Origin: Dehalobacter sp. CP
Lineage (GTDB): Bacteria; Bacillota_B; Desulfitobacteriia; Desulfitobacteriales; Syntrophobotulaceae
Direction: 5' to 3'
Length of the DNA stretch: 5,037 nucleotides
Assembly: GCA_009910795.1 (NCBI GenBank)
Contig: VMEE01000103.1
Location: forward strand, 1-5,037
The position numbers and the translations under genes were made by a program. Shown here in pieces: positions 1 through 5,037 of this stretch (position 1 is the stretch's first letter; every line of letters begins with the position of its first letter). The notes under the pieces were generated by a model. The model ran no database searches and was not told where the DNA came from. It saw nothing but the letters and a program-made list of their open reading frames with translations.

Positions 1-351
1 ATCTTTCCATTCCTCAATCCGAAAAAATGCATCAGCTCCCATTAAAAAATATAGATCCTCGTTGGGATTGGCTTTCCGAAAATAGTCCATGGTATCAATG
101 GTGAAGGAAACCCTTTCTTGGTTCAACTCCACCTCATCGATTGTCATAGTCGGATAGGGTGCCAAAGCTTTCTTAAGCATGGCCAATCGATTCGCCCCAG
201 GAGTGACTGCTTGGCCTGTTTTAAAGGGCTGAATCCAGTTGGGGACAAAAACAACCTTGTCCAGTAGCACTTCCTGAATGGCGCTTTTGGCCAGTGCCAA
301 GTGCCCCAAATGTACTGGGTCAAATGTTCCCCCAAAAATTCCAATACTCAT
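1..351 (-). CDS. nadD: Nicotinate (nicotinamide) mononucleotide adenylyltransferase NadD, 3'-truncated by the window edge
   Basis: NadD adenylates nicotinate mononucleotide with ATP to give deamido-NAD, the penultimate step of NAD synthesis, in the cytoplasm. The frame is open from the ATG at 351-349 to base 1, giving 117 residues of a protein usually near 200. The nucleotidyltransferase signature is intact at the N-terminus: GGTFDPVHLGHL at residues 7-18 holds the two ATP-binding histidines (H14, H17). Further support comes from VTPGANRLAML (about 49-59) and MGADAF (104-109), both in the expected family positions. The C-terminal ISSTxIR-type motif would lie beyond the left edge and cannot be checked. 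The gene starts 3 nt after the aspS stop, with GAGG 6 nt upstream of the ATG inside the last aspS codons, so it is probably co-transcribed and coupled to aspS. Firmicute nadD more often sits near obgE, yqeK and rsfS, so this position is unusual. The identification is firm; only completeness is unknown. Confidence 0.95.
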   Translation of the reverse strand, partial: MSIGIFGGTFDPVHLGHLALAKSAIQEVLLDKVVFVPNWIQPFKTGQAVTPGANRLAMLKKALAPYPTMTIDEVELNQERVSFTIDTMDYFRKANPNEDLYFLMGADAFFRIEEWKD

Positions 352-354
352 TAT

Positions 355-2121
355 TTACCTCAGCCGAATGGACAATTCTTCCAACTGGCTTTCATTGGCA
401 GAACTAGGCGCCTCCGATACCAGACATTGTGCCGCTTGATTCTTGGGAAAGGCAATCATTTCTCGTATACTTTTTTCTCCAGCTAACAACATGGCAATCC
501 GGTCCAATCCAAATGCGATTCCCCCATGGGGAGGTGTGCCGTATCGAAAGGCCTCTAACAGGAAACCAAACTTGTTTTCCGCCTCTTCTTCGCGGATTCC
601 CAATACATCAAACATCTTTTTTTGTAACTGGCGATGATGAATACGGATAGACCCTCCACCCAATTCCACTCCGTTCAAAACCATGTCATATGCTTTTGCT
701 CTCACCTTCAATGGGGTTACATCTAACAATGGAACATCTTCCAATTTGGGGGACGTAAAGGGATGATGCATCGCGCTTAAAGATCCATCCTCCTCATTTT
801 CCTCAAACAAGGGAAAATCTACCACCCATAGGAAATGAAACTGATCATCGTGCAGCAAGCCCATTTTCCCGGCAATATCTCGACGCAGGAATCCCAATGC
901 GTCAAAAACTATTTTTGGTTTATCTGCCACGATGAGAATCAAATCTCCCGGGCTTGCCTCGAAGGCTGTAATCACCTCACGCAGTTGGTCTTCCGAAAAG
1001 AATTTATTTACGGAAGAAGCGATCCCCGTTTCTTCGTATCGAATCCACACCATACCTTTCGCCTTGAAATGTTTGATGGAGTCGGTCAATTTATCAATAT
1101 CTTTTCTGGAAAAATGACTGGAGCCTTGGGTGATGCAAATACCCCGTATATCGCCACCGCTTTCTAAAGCTTGTTCAAATACCCCAAACCCACAATGGCG
1201 AAAATAGTCATTCAGCTTTTTCAATTCAAAACCAAATCGTGTGTCCGGTTTGTCGGAGCCATATCTCTCCATTGCCTCATCATAAGATAGCCTGGGTAAA
1301 GGTTGCGGTATATCCACATTCATGGCTTCTTTCATCAACCGTACGATGAATCCTTCTTGCACTTCCAATACATCGTCGATATCTACAAAAGACATCTCAA
1401 TGTCTATTTGCGTAAACTCGGGCTGACGATCCGCTCGTAAATCTTCATCTCGGAAACACTTCACGATTTGCATGTATCGATCCGTTCCCCCCACCATCAA
1501 TAGCTGTTTGAACATTTGCGGGGACTGAGGAAGTGCATAGAACTTTCCCGGGTTTACCCTGGACGGCACCAAATAGTCCCGAGCGCCCTCCGGAGTGGGT
1601 TTAATCAGCATGGGGGTCTCCACTTCGGTAAATCCCTGCTCTGCATAATAATCTCTGGCAATTTTGGTAATATGGTGACGAAAGCTGAAATTTCTCTGCA
1701 TCTTGGGTTTTCTCATGTCCAGATAACGATACTTTAGACGCAGATTTTCATCCACATTATCATCATCCTTGACATATATGGGTGGTGTTTCCGCCTCCGA
1801 ATAAACCATCAACTCTTTTCCAAGGATTTCAATATCTCCAGTGGCCATGTCCGGGTTCTTGGACTGGCGTTCCTGCACAATTCCCTTCACCCCCACCACA
1901 AATTCACTTCGTAAATCTTTCGCCCTTTCCAACAGCTCTGAAGGACATTCTCCATCAAATAATATCTGCGTGATTCCTGTTTTGTCTCTCAAATCCACAA
2001 AAACCAAACCCCCCTGGTTTCTTGCCTTGGCCACCCATCCATTCAATGCAACATGTTGACCTATATGCTCTTTACGAAGCACTCCACACATATGGGTTCT
2101 CTTCCATATCTCCATTTCCAT
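355..2121 (-). CDS. aspS: Aspartyl-tRNA synthetase, bacterial type with GAD domain
   Basis: AspRS charges tRNA-Asp with aspartate in two ATP-driven steps in the cytoplasm. From the ATG at 2121 it has 588 residues, normal for the bacterial type. Domains in order: N-terminal OB-fold anticodon-binding domain (about 1-110, with GWV at 28-30 and FVDLRDKTG at 41-49); class II catalytic core with motif 1 around 155-175, PQSPQMFKQLLM (198-209) at the aspartate pocket, and motif 2 with FRDED (223-227); GAD insertion (about 290-405); then GGGSIRIH (488-495) and motif 3 GLDRIAML (538-545). The frame stays open up to a TTG at 2151, but the GAGG before that TTG is only 3 nt away. The ATG at 2121 follows AAAGGTGAGG and matches family N-termini better. 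A second ATG at 2115 is nearly as good. The gene starts 10 nt after the hisS stop and its own stop is 3 nt before nadD. Whether it charges only tRNA-Asp or also tRNA-Asn cannot be settled from this window. Confidence 0.97.
   Translation of the reverse strand: MEMEIWKRTHMCGVLRKEHIGQHVALNGWVAKARNQGGLVFVDLRDKTGITQILFDGECPSELLERAKDLRSEFVVGVKGIVQERQSKNPDMATGDIEILGKELMVYSEAETPPIYVKDDDNVDENLRLKYRYLDMRKPKMQRNFSFRHHITKIARDYYAEQGFTEVETPMLIKPTPEGARDYLVPSRVNPGKFYALPQSPQMFKQLLMVGGTDRYMQIVKCFRDEDLRADRQPEFTQIDIEMSFVDIDDVLEVQEGFIVRLMKEAMNVDIPQPLPRLSYDEAMERYGSDKPDTRFGFELKKLNDYFRHCGFGVFEQALESGGDIRGICITQGSSHFSRKDIDKLTDSIKHFKAKGMVWIRYEETGIASSVNKFFSEDQLREVITAFEASPGDLILIVADKPKIVFDALGFLRRDIAGKMGLLHDDQFHFLWVVDFPLFEENEEDGSLSAMHHPFTSPKLEDVPLLDVTPLKVRAKAYDMVLNGVELGGGSIRIHHRQLQKKMFDVLGIREEEAENKFGFLLEAFRYGTPPHGGIAFGLDRIAMLLAGEKSIREMIAFPKNQAAQCLVSEAPSSANESQLEELSIRLR
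358..361 (-). promoter_or_regulatory. Shine-Dalgarno of nadD inside the aspS 3' end
   Basis: GAGG reads on the minus strand 6 nt before the nadD ATG. It lies in the last two sense codons of aspS (Leu-Arg). Ribosomes finishing aspS would therefore be next to the nadD start, which fits translational coupling. Confidence 0.6.
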
Positions 2122-2123
2122 AC

Positions 2124-2133
2124 CCTCACCTTT
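2124..2133 (-). promoter_or_regulatory. Shine-Dalgarno of aspS, deciding its start
   Basis: AAAGGTGAGG on the minus strand overlaps the hisS stop codon. AAAGG sits about 7 nt before the ATG at 2121, and GAGG about 8 nt before the in-frame ATG at 2115. Both beat the upstream TTG at 2151, so the longer 598-residue reading is unlikely. Which ATG is used remains open. Confidence 0.65.
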
Positions 2134-3382
2134 ACTTAATATATCCTTCAATATCCTCGGGAGAAACCAATTGTTGTTGCCCGGTCTCCATGTTTCTCAA
2201 GGTTAATTTCTTCTGCGCCATTTCTTCTTCCCCAATGACAACTGCATACTTGGCATGAATCCGATCGGCATATTTCAATTGGCCTTTCATATTGCGGGAA
2301 AGAGTATCCATGGCTACGGAAAGTCCTTTTTCCCGTAAACTTCTGGCTAAGGTCAGCCCGTAGCTCTTCGATTCTTCCCCAATGACGGCTATAAAGAGCT
2401 CCAATGGTTCCGGTTGAGGAATTTCTACCCCATTGGACTCCATGACCAATAATAGTCTCTCTATCCCCAGACCAAATCCCACACCTGGAATGGGGGGACC
2501 TCCCAATTGTTCGATGAGGTGGTCATATCGTCCCCCACCGCACACCGTTCCTTGAGCGCCGATACTATTGGTTACAAATTCAAAGGCCGTTTTGGTATAA
2601 TAGTCCAAACCCCGTACAATACCCGCATCCACCTGGAAGGGAATATGGTACGCCTTAAGATTCCCCTGGAGGTCTTCAAAAGCCGTTTTGCATTCATCAC
2701 ACAAATACTCCAGCATCGTGGGCGCTCCTTTGGAAAGCCGTTGACAAATCTCACTCTTGCAATCCAGAATTCTCAGTGGATTTTTTTCATATCGAATTTT
2801 GCAAGTATCACATAATTCATCAAATTTGGGTTCCAGAAATTCTTTGAGTGCCTTTCGATGTGACTCCCGACATTTCGGACAACCAATGCTATTGATACGC
2901 AGTTCAATATCTTTAATACCCATTTCTTGGAGAAAATCGTATCCCAGTGCAATCACTTCCGCATCGGCCATCATATCCATAGTTCCGAATATCTCAATAC
3001 CAAACTGGTGAAACTCTCGCAATCTACCGGACTGGGGCTTTTCATATCGAAAGCAAGGAATGTTATAATAGTATTTAGTGGGCTGCACTTCCGCATATTG
3101 CCGGTGCTCCACGAAAGCCCTCACTACAGGAGACGTTCCTTCCGGTCGCAACGTGATACTTCGGTTGCCATAGTCAAGAAAGGTGTACATTTGCTTCTCC
3201 ACAATATCTGTAGTGTCTCCCACTCCACGCGTAAACAATTCCGTATGTTCAAAAACAGGAGTTCGAATCTCCCGAAAGCCATATCTTTTACATATCTCAG
3301 CGAAAGCCTTCTCTACATAATGCCATTTGTGAACTTGAGACGGCAGTATGTCCTTGGTACCTTTTGGTGCATTAATCATCAT
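2132..3382 (-). CDS. hisS: Histidyl-tRNA synthetase
   Basis: HisRS attaches histidine to tRNA-His in the cytoplasm as a class II homodimer. The 416-residue product is normal length. In order: the N-terminal GTKDILP (8-14); motif 1 around 28-45; TLRPEGTSPVVRAF (77-90), which lines the ATP site; motif 2 with FRYEKPQSGRLREFHQFG (111-128); a cysteine-rich insertion (about 165-235); the HisRS-specific RGLDYYT (257-263) and GGGRYD (282-287); motif 3 GFGLGIERL (302-310); and the C-terminal anticodon-binding domain (about 327-416). RGLDYYT and the full anticodon domain argue against the HisZ paralogue, which regulates ATP phosphoribosyltransferase. The start is the first of two tandem ATGs. It overlaps the hemZ stop as ATGA and is preceded by GGAGGA. 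The gene is coupled to hemZ upstream and followed by aspS, a pairing also known in Bacillus. Confidence 0.97.
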   Translation of the reverse strand: MMINAPKGTKDILPSQVHKWHYVEKAFAEICKRYGFREIRTPVFEHTELFTRGVGDTTDIVEKQMYTFLDYGNRSITLRPEGTSPVVRAFVEHRQYAEVQPTKYYYNIPCFRYEKPQSGRLREFHQFGIEIFGTMDMMADAEVIALGYDFLQEMGIKDIELRINSIGCPKCRESHRKALKEFLEPKFDELCDTCKIRYEKNPLRILDCKSEICQRLSKGAPTMLEYLCDECKTAFEDLQGNLKAYHIPFQVDAGIVRGLDYYTKTAFEFVTNSIGAQGTVCGGGRYDHLIEQLGGPPIPGVGFGLGIERLLLVMESNGVEIPQPEPLELFIAVIGEESKSYGLTLARSLREKGLSVAMDTLSRNMKGQLKYADRIHAKYAVVIGEEEMAQKKLTLRNMETGQQQLVSPEDIEGYIK

Positions 3383-4731
3383 GACAATTCCTCCATAAAC
3401 AAATCTTTTTTCTTTCGTTGAATCATTTCTTCCAGTCGGTCGATGTATATTTCATAGTTCGAAACATTAGGAATTCGTTCCAATCGATCTTCCTTTGAAT
3501 AATATGCTTTACTAATTCCCCCAGCGCCTACCGCCACAATGGTCTGACGCTCTTCCATGATTCTTACATTATACCACCCTTTATAGCCTGGCAAAGTATA
3601 CCCTACATTTTCCAATGACCCCGCCATATGCTTCTGTCGATATAGATAATATGGGATATAACCCTGTTCTCTTAAACTCTTTGATCCCATATCCAGCATT
3701 TCTTCCACGATGGCGCGCTGTCGGTAGTGGTACCCCTCGTCTTGTTCCATCAGAGAAGAACCCCTCTTCACTGCCAAAGTATGCACCGTAATGTTGTGTG
3801 GTTTCAAAGACTGCATCTCATGTAATGTGTTCATGAAATCCTTTGGAGTTTCACCTGGCAAACCTGCAATCACATCCGTGTTAATGATAAACCCCATGGA
3901 ATGGCTCTCTTGAAAAGCCTCCCGAACTTCTTCCACCGTATGGCTTCTGCCGATTCGCTGTAAAGTTTCGGTTTTCATGGTTTGCGGATTTATGCTAATT
4001 CGGTGGACTCCCCATTTTTTCATTACCCTTAATTTTTCAACGGTAATGGTATCAGGACGCCCGGCTTCCACGGTCAACTCCCGTAAATTGTCTAAAATAA
4101 ATTCTTGTTTCAACAAAGACAATAGTTCATCCAACTGCAGTGACGATAATGTGGTGGGTGTTCCCCCGCCAACATAAATGGTTTCCACCCCTTGCTTCCG
4201 ATTCCTTAAAGCATTGGCCACATAATGGACTTCCCGAACCAGTGCCTTAAAATATCGATCGATATCTTCCTGATTTCCTTGATTGGATGGAAAGCTACAA
4301 TAAAGGCAACGTGTAGGACAAAAGGGAATTCCCACATAGAGAGCCGCTTCCTTGGAACTTTTTTGAATAATTTCTTGCTGATGTTCCCATATTTCCATCA
4401 ACAGCTCAGTCTTCTCTTCGGATACATAATAGTGCTCTAGGAGAATCCGTTCTGTTTGTATTTTGCCCCACTTTCGTATCAATTCTCCAGTAAGCTTTAC
4501 CGGTCTTACTCCTGTTAAAATGCCCCAAGGTGGTCGATATGCCGTGATTTCGGATAGTTCTTCATACAATCGCTGTTTCACCATATCCTTGGTGATATCT
4601 TCCGTCTCTATTGCCTCTATCAGCCGGAATTCATCCTTCGGAAGAAAAACCTTTACCAATTCTTGAAATTCATATGGGTTTAAATGGTTTGGTATGGCAA
4701 ATTCATACAAAGAAATTATTCTCCTTCTCAT
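3379..4731 (-). CDS. hemZ: HemZ, radical SAM coproporphyrinogen III dehydrogenase-like protein
   Basis: HemZ belongs to the oxygen-independent coproporphyrinogen III oxidase family, which uses S-adenosylmethionine and a 4Fe-4S cluster to decarboxylate coproporphyrinogen III in tetrapyrrole synthesis. The activity of HemZ itself is less firmly established than that of HemN. The cluster motif is C138-x3-C142-x2-C145 in GIPFCPTRCLYC, followed by GGGTPTTL (188-195), VEAGRPDTIT (221-230), RISINPQT (244-251), GLPGETP (290-296) and YYLYRQKHMAGSLENVGY (361-378). These agree closely with the Bacillus HemZ pattern as I recall it. WGILTGVRP (69-77) is another HemZ hallmark. The protein has 450 residues from the ATG at 4731, shorter than the roughly 500 of Bacillus HemZ, with the shortfall in the poorly conserved N-terminus. 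The ATG has only a weak ribosome site. A TTG at 4710 follows AGAAGGAG by 10 nt and would give 443 residues. The gene overlaps the hydrolase upstream and shares ATGA with hisS downstream. Confidence 0.92.
   Translation of the reverse strand: MRRRIISLYEFAIPNHLNPYEFQELVKVFLPKDEFRLIEAIETEDITKDMVKQRLYEELSEITAYRPPWGILTGVRPVKLTGELIRKWGKIQTERILLEHYYVSEEKTELLMEIWEHQQEIIQKSSKEAALYVGIPFCPTRCLYCSFPSNQGNQEDIDRYFKALVREVHYVANALRNRKQGVETIYVGGGTPTTLSSLQLDELLSLLKQEFILDNLRELTVEAGRPDTITVEKLRVMKKWGVHRISINPQTMKTETLQRIGRSHTVEEVREAFQESHSMGFIINTDVIAGLPGETPKDFMNTLHEMQSLKPHNITVHTLAVKRGSSLMEQDEGYHYRQRAIVEEMLDMGSKSLREQGYIPYYLYRQKHMAGSLENVGYTLPGYKGWYNVRIMEERQTIVAVGAGGISKAYYSKEDRLERIPNVSNYEIYIDRLEEMIQRKKKDLFMEELS
3389..3394 (-). 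promoter_or_regulatory. Strong Shine-Dalgarno of hisS inside the hemZ 3' end
   Basis: GGAGGA on the minus strand lies 6 nt before the first hisS ATG (3382-3380) and 9 nt before the second (3379-3377). It is near-perfect and sits in hemZ coding sequence. HisS can therefore be initiated independently as well as by coupling through the shared ATGA. Confidence 0.8.
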
Positions 4732-5037
4732 ATCCTATGTTCGTTGGCTCCATGTGGCCCGGAAAAACATCCGTATCATCCGGTAACACAAATAATTTAT
4801 GATGAATGGAGTCACGAATCTCTTCGAAACTCCCCCCCGGAAAATCCGTTCGTCCAATGCTATTGCGGAACAAAGTGTCCCCGCTAAATAGAACTCGTTC
4901 CACGAGGATACACAATCCTCCCTTGGTATGCCCCGGCGTATGCAGAAATTGTAATTCCAAATCCCCGATCAACAAGGATTCTCCTTCTTTTACCATTTCA
5001 TCAAGATGTACTACAATGGGTTTCCCCCAAATTTCTC
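4703..5037 (-). CDS. Glyoxalase II-like metallo-beta-lactamase-fold hydrolase (YqgX type), 5'-truncated by the window edge
   Basis: This is the C-terminal 110 residues of a metallo-hydrolase of about 200; the reading frame is open to the right edge. Visible metal-ligand motifs are the histidine in HTPGHTKGG (codon 4930-4928), the bridging aspartate in FSGDTLF (codon 4879-4877) and the histidine in FPGHM (codon 4756-4754). Between them is SIGRTDFPGG, and the end is IGYEKENNFFV, all typical of the YqgX/hydroxyacylglutathione hydrolase-like group. The HxHxDH motif would be beyond the edge. The substrate is unknown; thioester hydrolysis is the usual guess, but most clostridia lack glutathione, so a true glyoxalase II role is doubtful. 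An internal ATG at 4996 is not the start, because the family needs the missing N-terminal half. Its 3' end overlaps hemZ (29 nt with the ATG start, 8 nt with the TTG start). Confidence 0.9.
   Translation of the reverse strand, partial: EIWGKPIVVHLDEMVKEGESLLIGDLELQFLHTPGHTKGGLCILVERVLFSGDTLFRNSIGRTDFPGGSFEEIRDSIHHKLFVLPDDTDVFPGHMEPTNIGYEKENNFFV
4721..4728 (-). promoter_or_regulatory. Candidate Shine-Dalgarno for a TTG start of hemZ
   Basis: AGAAGGAG on the minus strand lies just inside the ATG-started hemZ frame and 10 nt before an in-frame TTG at 4710-4708. If used, hemZ begins with Leu-codon 8 of the longer reading and overlaps the hydrolase by 8 nt only (TTGTATGA). The same bases encode the EKEN residues at the hydrolase C-terminus. 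No comparably strong site precedes the ATG at 4731; the nearest GGAG is about 15 nt away. Confidence 0.5.

Larger units (their letters stand above)
1..5037 (-). other. Compact single-strand operon segment: hydrolase, hemZ, hisS, aspS, nadD
   Basis: All genes point the same way. Their junctions, in order of transcription, are an overlap of 8 or 29 nt, an overlap of 4 nt, a gap of 10 nt and a gap of 3 nt. No gap could hold a promoter plus leader or an intrinsic terminator. I infer one polycistronic transcript that enters from the right edge and leaves at the left. Promoters inside coding sequence cannot be excluded by eye. Confidence 0.8.

Noticed and set aside
144..344. A minus-strand 66-codon frame starting MEFLGEH near the nadD start
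   Set aside because: It is a shifted frame of nadD. The frame from the ATG at 351 carries the GGTFDPVHLGHL signature and is the true gene.
835..1167. A 110-codon plus-strand open frame antisense to aspS
   Set aside because: It is opposite the conserved GAD region of AspRS and has no family resemblance, so it is chance.
2590..2610. TATAAT on the plus strand preceded by TTGG
   Set aside because: It is inside hisS on the opposite strand, has no spaced -35 box, and leads to no gene.
2572..2754. A minus-strand 60-codon frame overlapping hisS
   Set aside because: It is an out-of-frame shadow within the hisS insertion region with no ribosome site or motif.
2927..3421. A 164-codon plus-strand open frame antisense to hisS
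   Set aside because: It lies wholly opposite conserved hisS and the hemZ end, and its product has no recognisable motif or family resemblance. It is a shadow of the real gene.
3560..3600. TATAAT on the minus strand within hemZ, possibly a promoter for hisS
   Set aside because: The hexamer is perfect, but the sequence 17 nt upstream (CTTTGC) is a poor -35 box. Such hexamers are expected by chance, so it is too weak to list.
4703..4996. A complete 97-residue hydrolase starting at the ATG at 4996
   Set aside because: The same frame stays open to the right edge with family-like sequence, and the hydrolase needs an N-terminal HxHxDH half. The ATG is internal.

Overview
The window reads as part of a Firmicutes (Bacillota) chromosome, most likely an anaerobic member of the Clostridia. 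Pointers are the moderate, uniform base composition, strong Gram-positive-type Shine-Dalgarno sequences, a HemZ-type (not HemN-type) radical SAM protein, a histidyl-tRNA synthetase with the cysteine-rich insertion common in clostridia, and the order metallo-hydrolase, hemZ, hisS, aspS, which I recall as common in that class. I cannot assign a genus.

All five genes lie on the minus strand, so transcription runs right to left. In that order they are: (1) the C-terminal half of a glyoxalase II-like metallo-beta-lactamase-fold hydrolase, cut by the right edge (4703-5037); (2) hemZ, a radical SAM coproporphyrinogen dehydrogenase-like protein (3379-4731, with a possible later TTG start at 4710); (3) hisS, histidyl-tRNA synthetase (2132-3382); (4) aspS, bacterial-type aspartyl-tRNA synthetase (355-2121); (5) the N-terminal part of nadD, nicotinate mononucleotide adenylyltransferase, cut by the left edge (1-351).

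There is essentially no non-coding DNA. The hydrolase and hemZ overlap, hemZ and hisS share an ATGA, hisS and aspS are 10 nt apart, and aspS and nadD are 3 nt apart. This points to one operon with translational coupling, whose promoter and terminator both lie outside the window. No T-box leader can precede hisS, because its start lies inside hemZ. No gap reaches 300 bases, and I see no RNA gene, mobile element, CRISPR array, repeat family or terminator.

The genes are housekeeping: two tRNA-charging enzymes, one NAD-synthesis enzyme, one probable tetrapyrrole enzyme and one hydrolase of unknown substrate. I found no sign of a new biological system. The points worth a second look are the placement of nadD directly behind aspS, start-codon choices, a Shine-Dalgarno buried in conserved coding sequence, and a few residue-level features of the enzymes.
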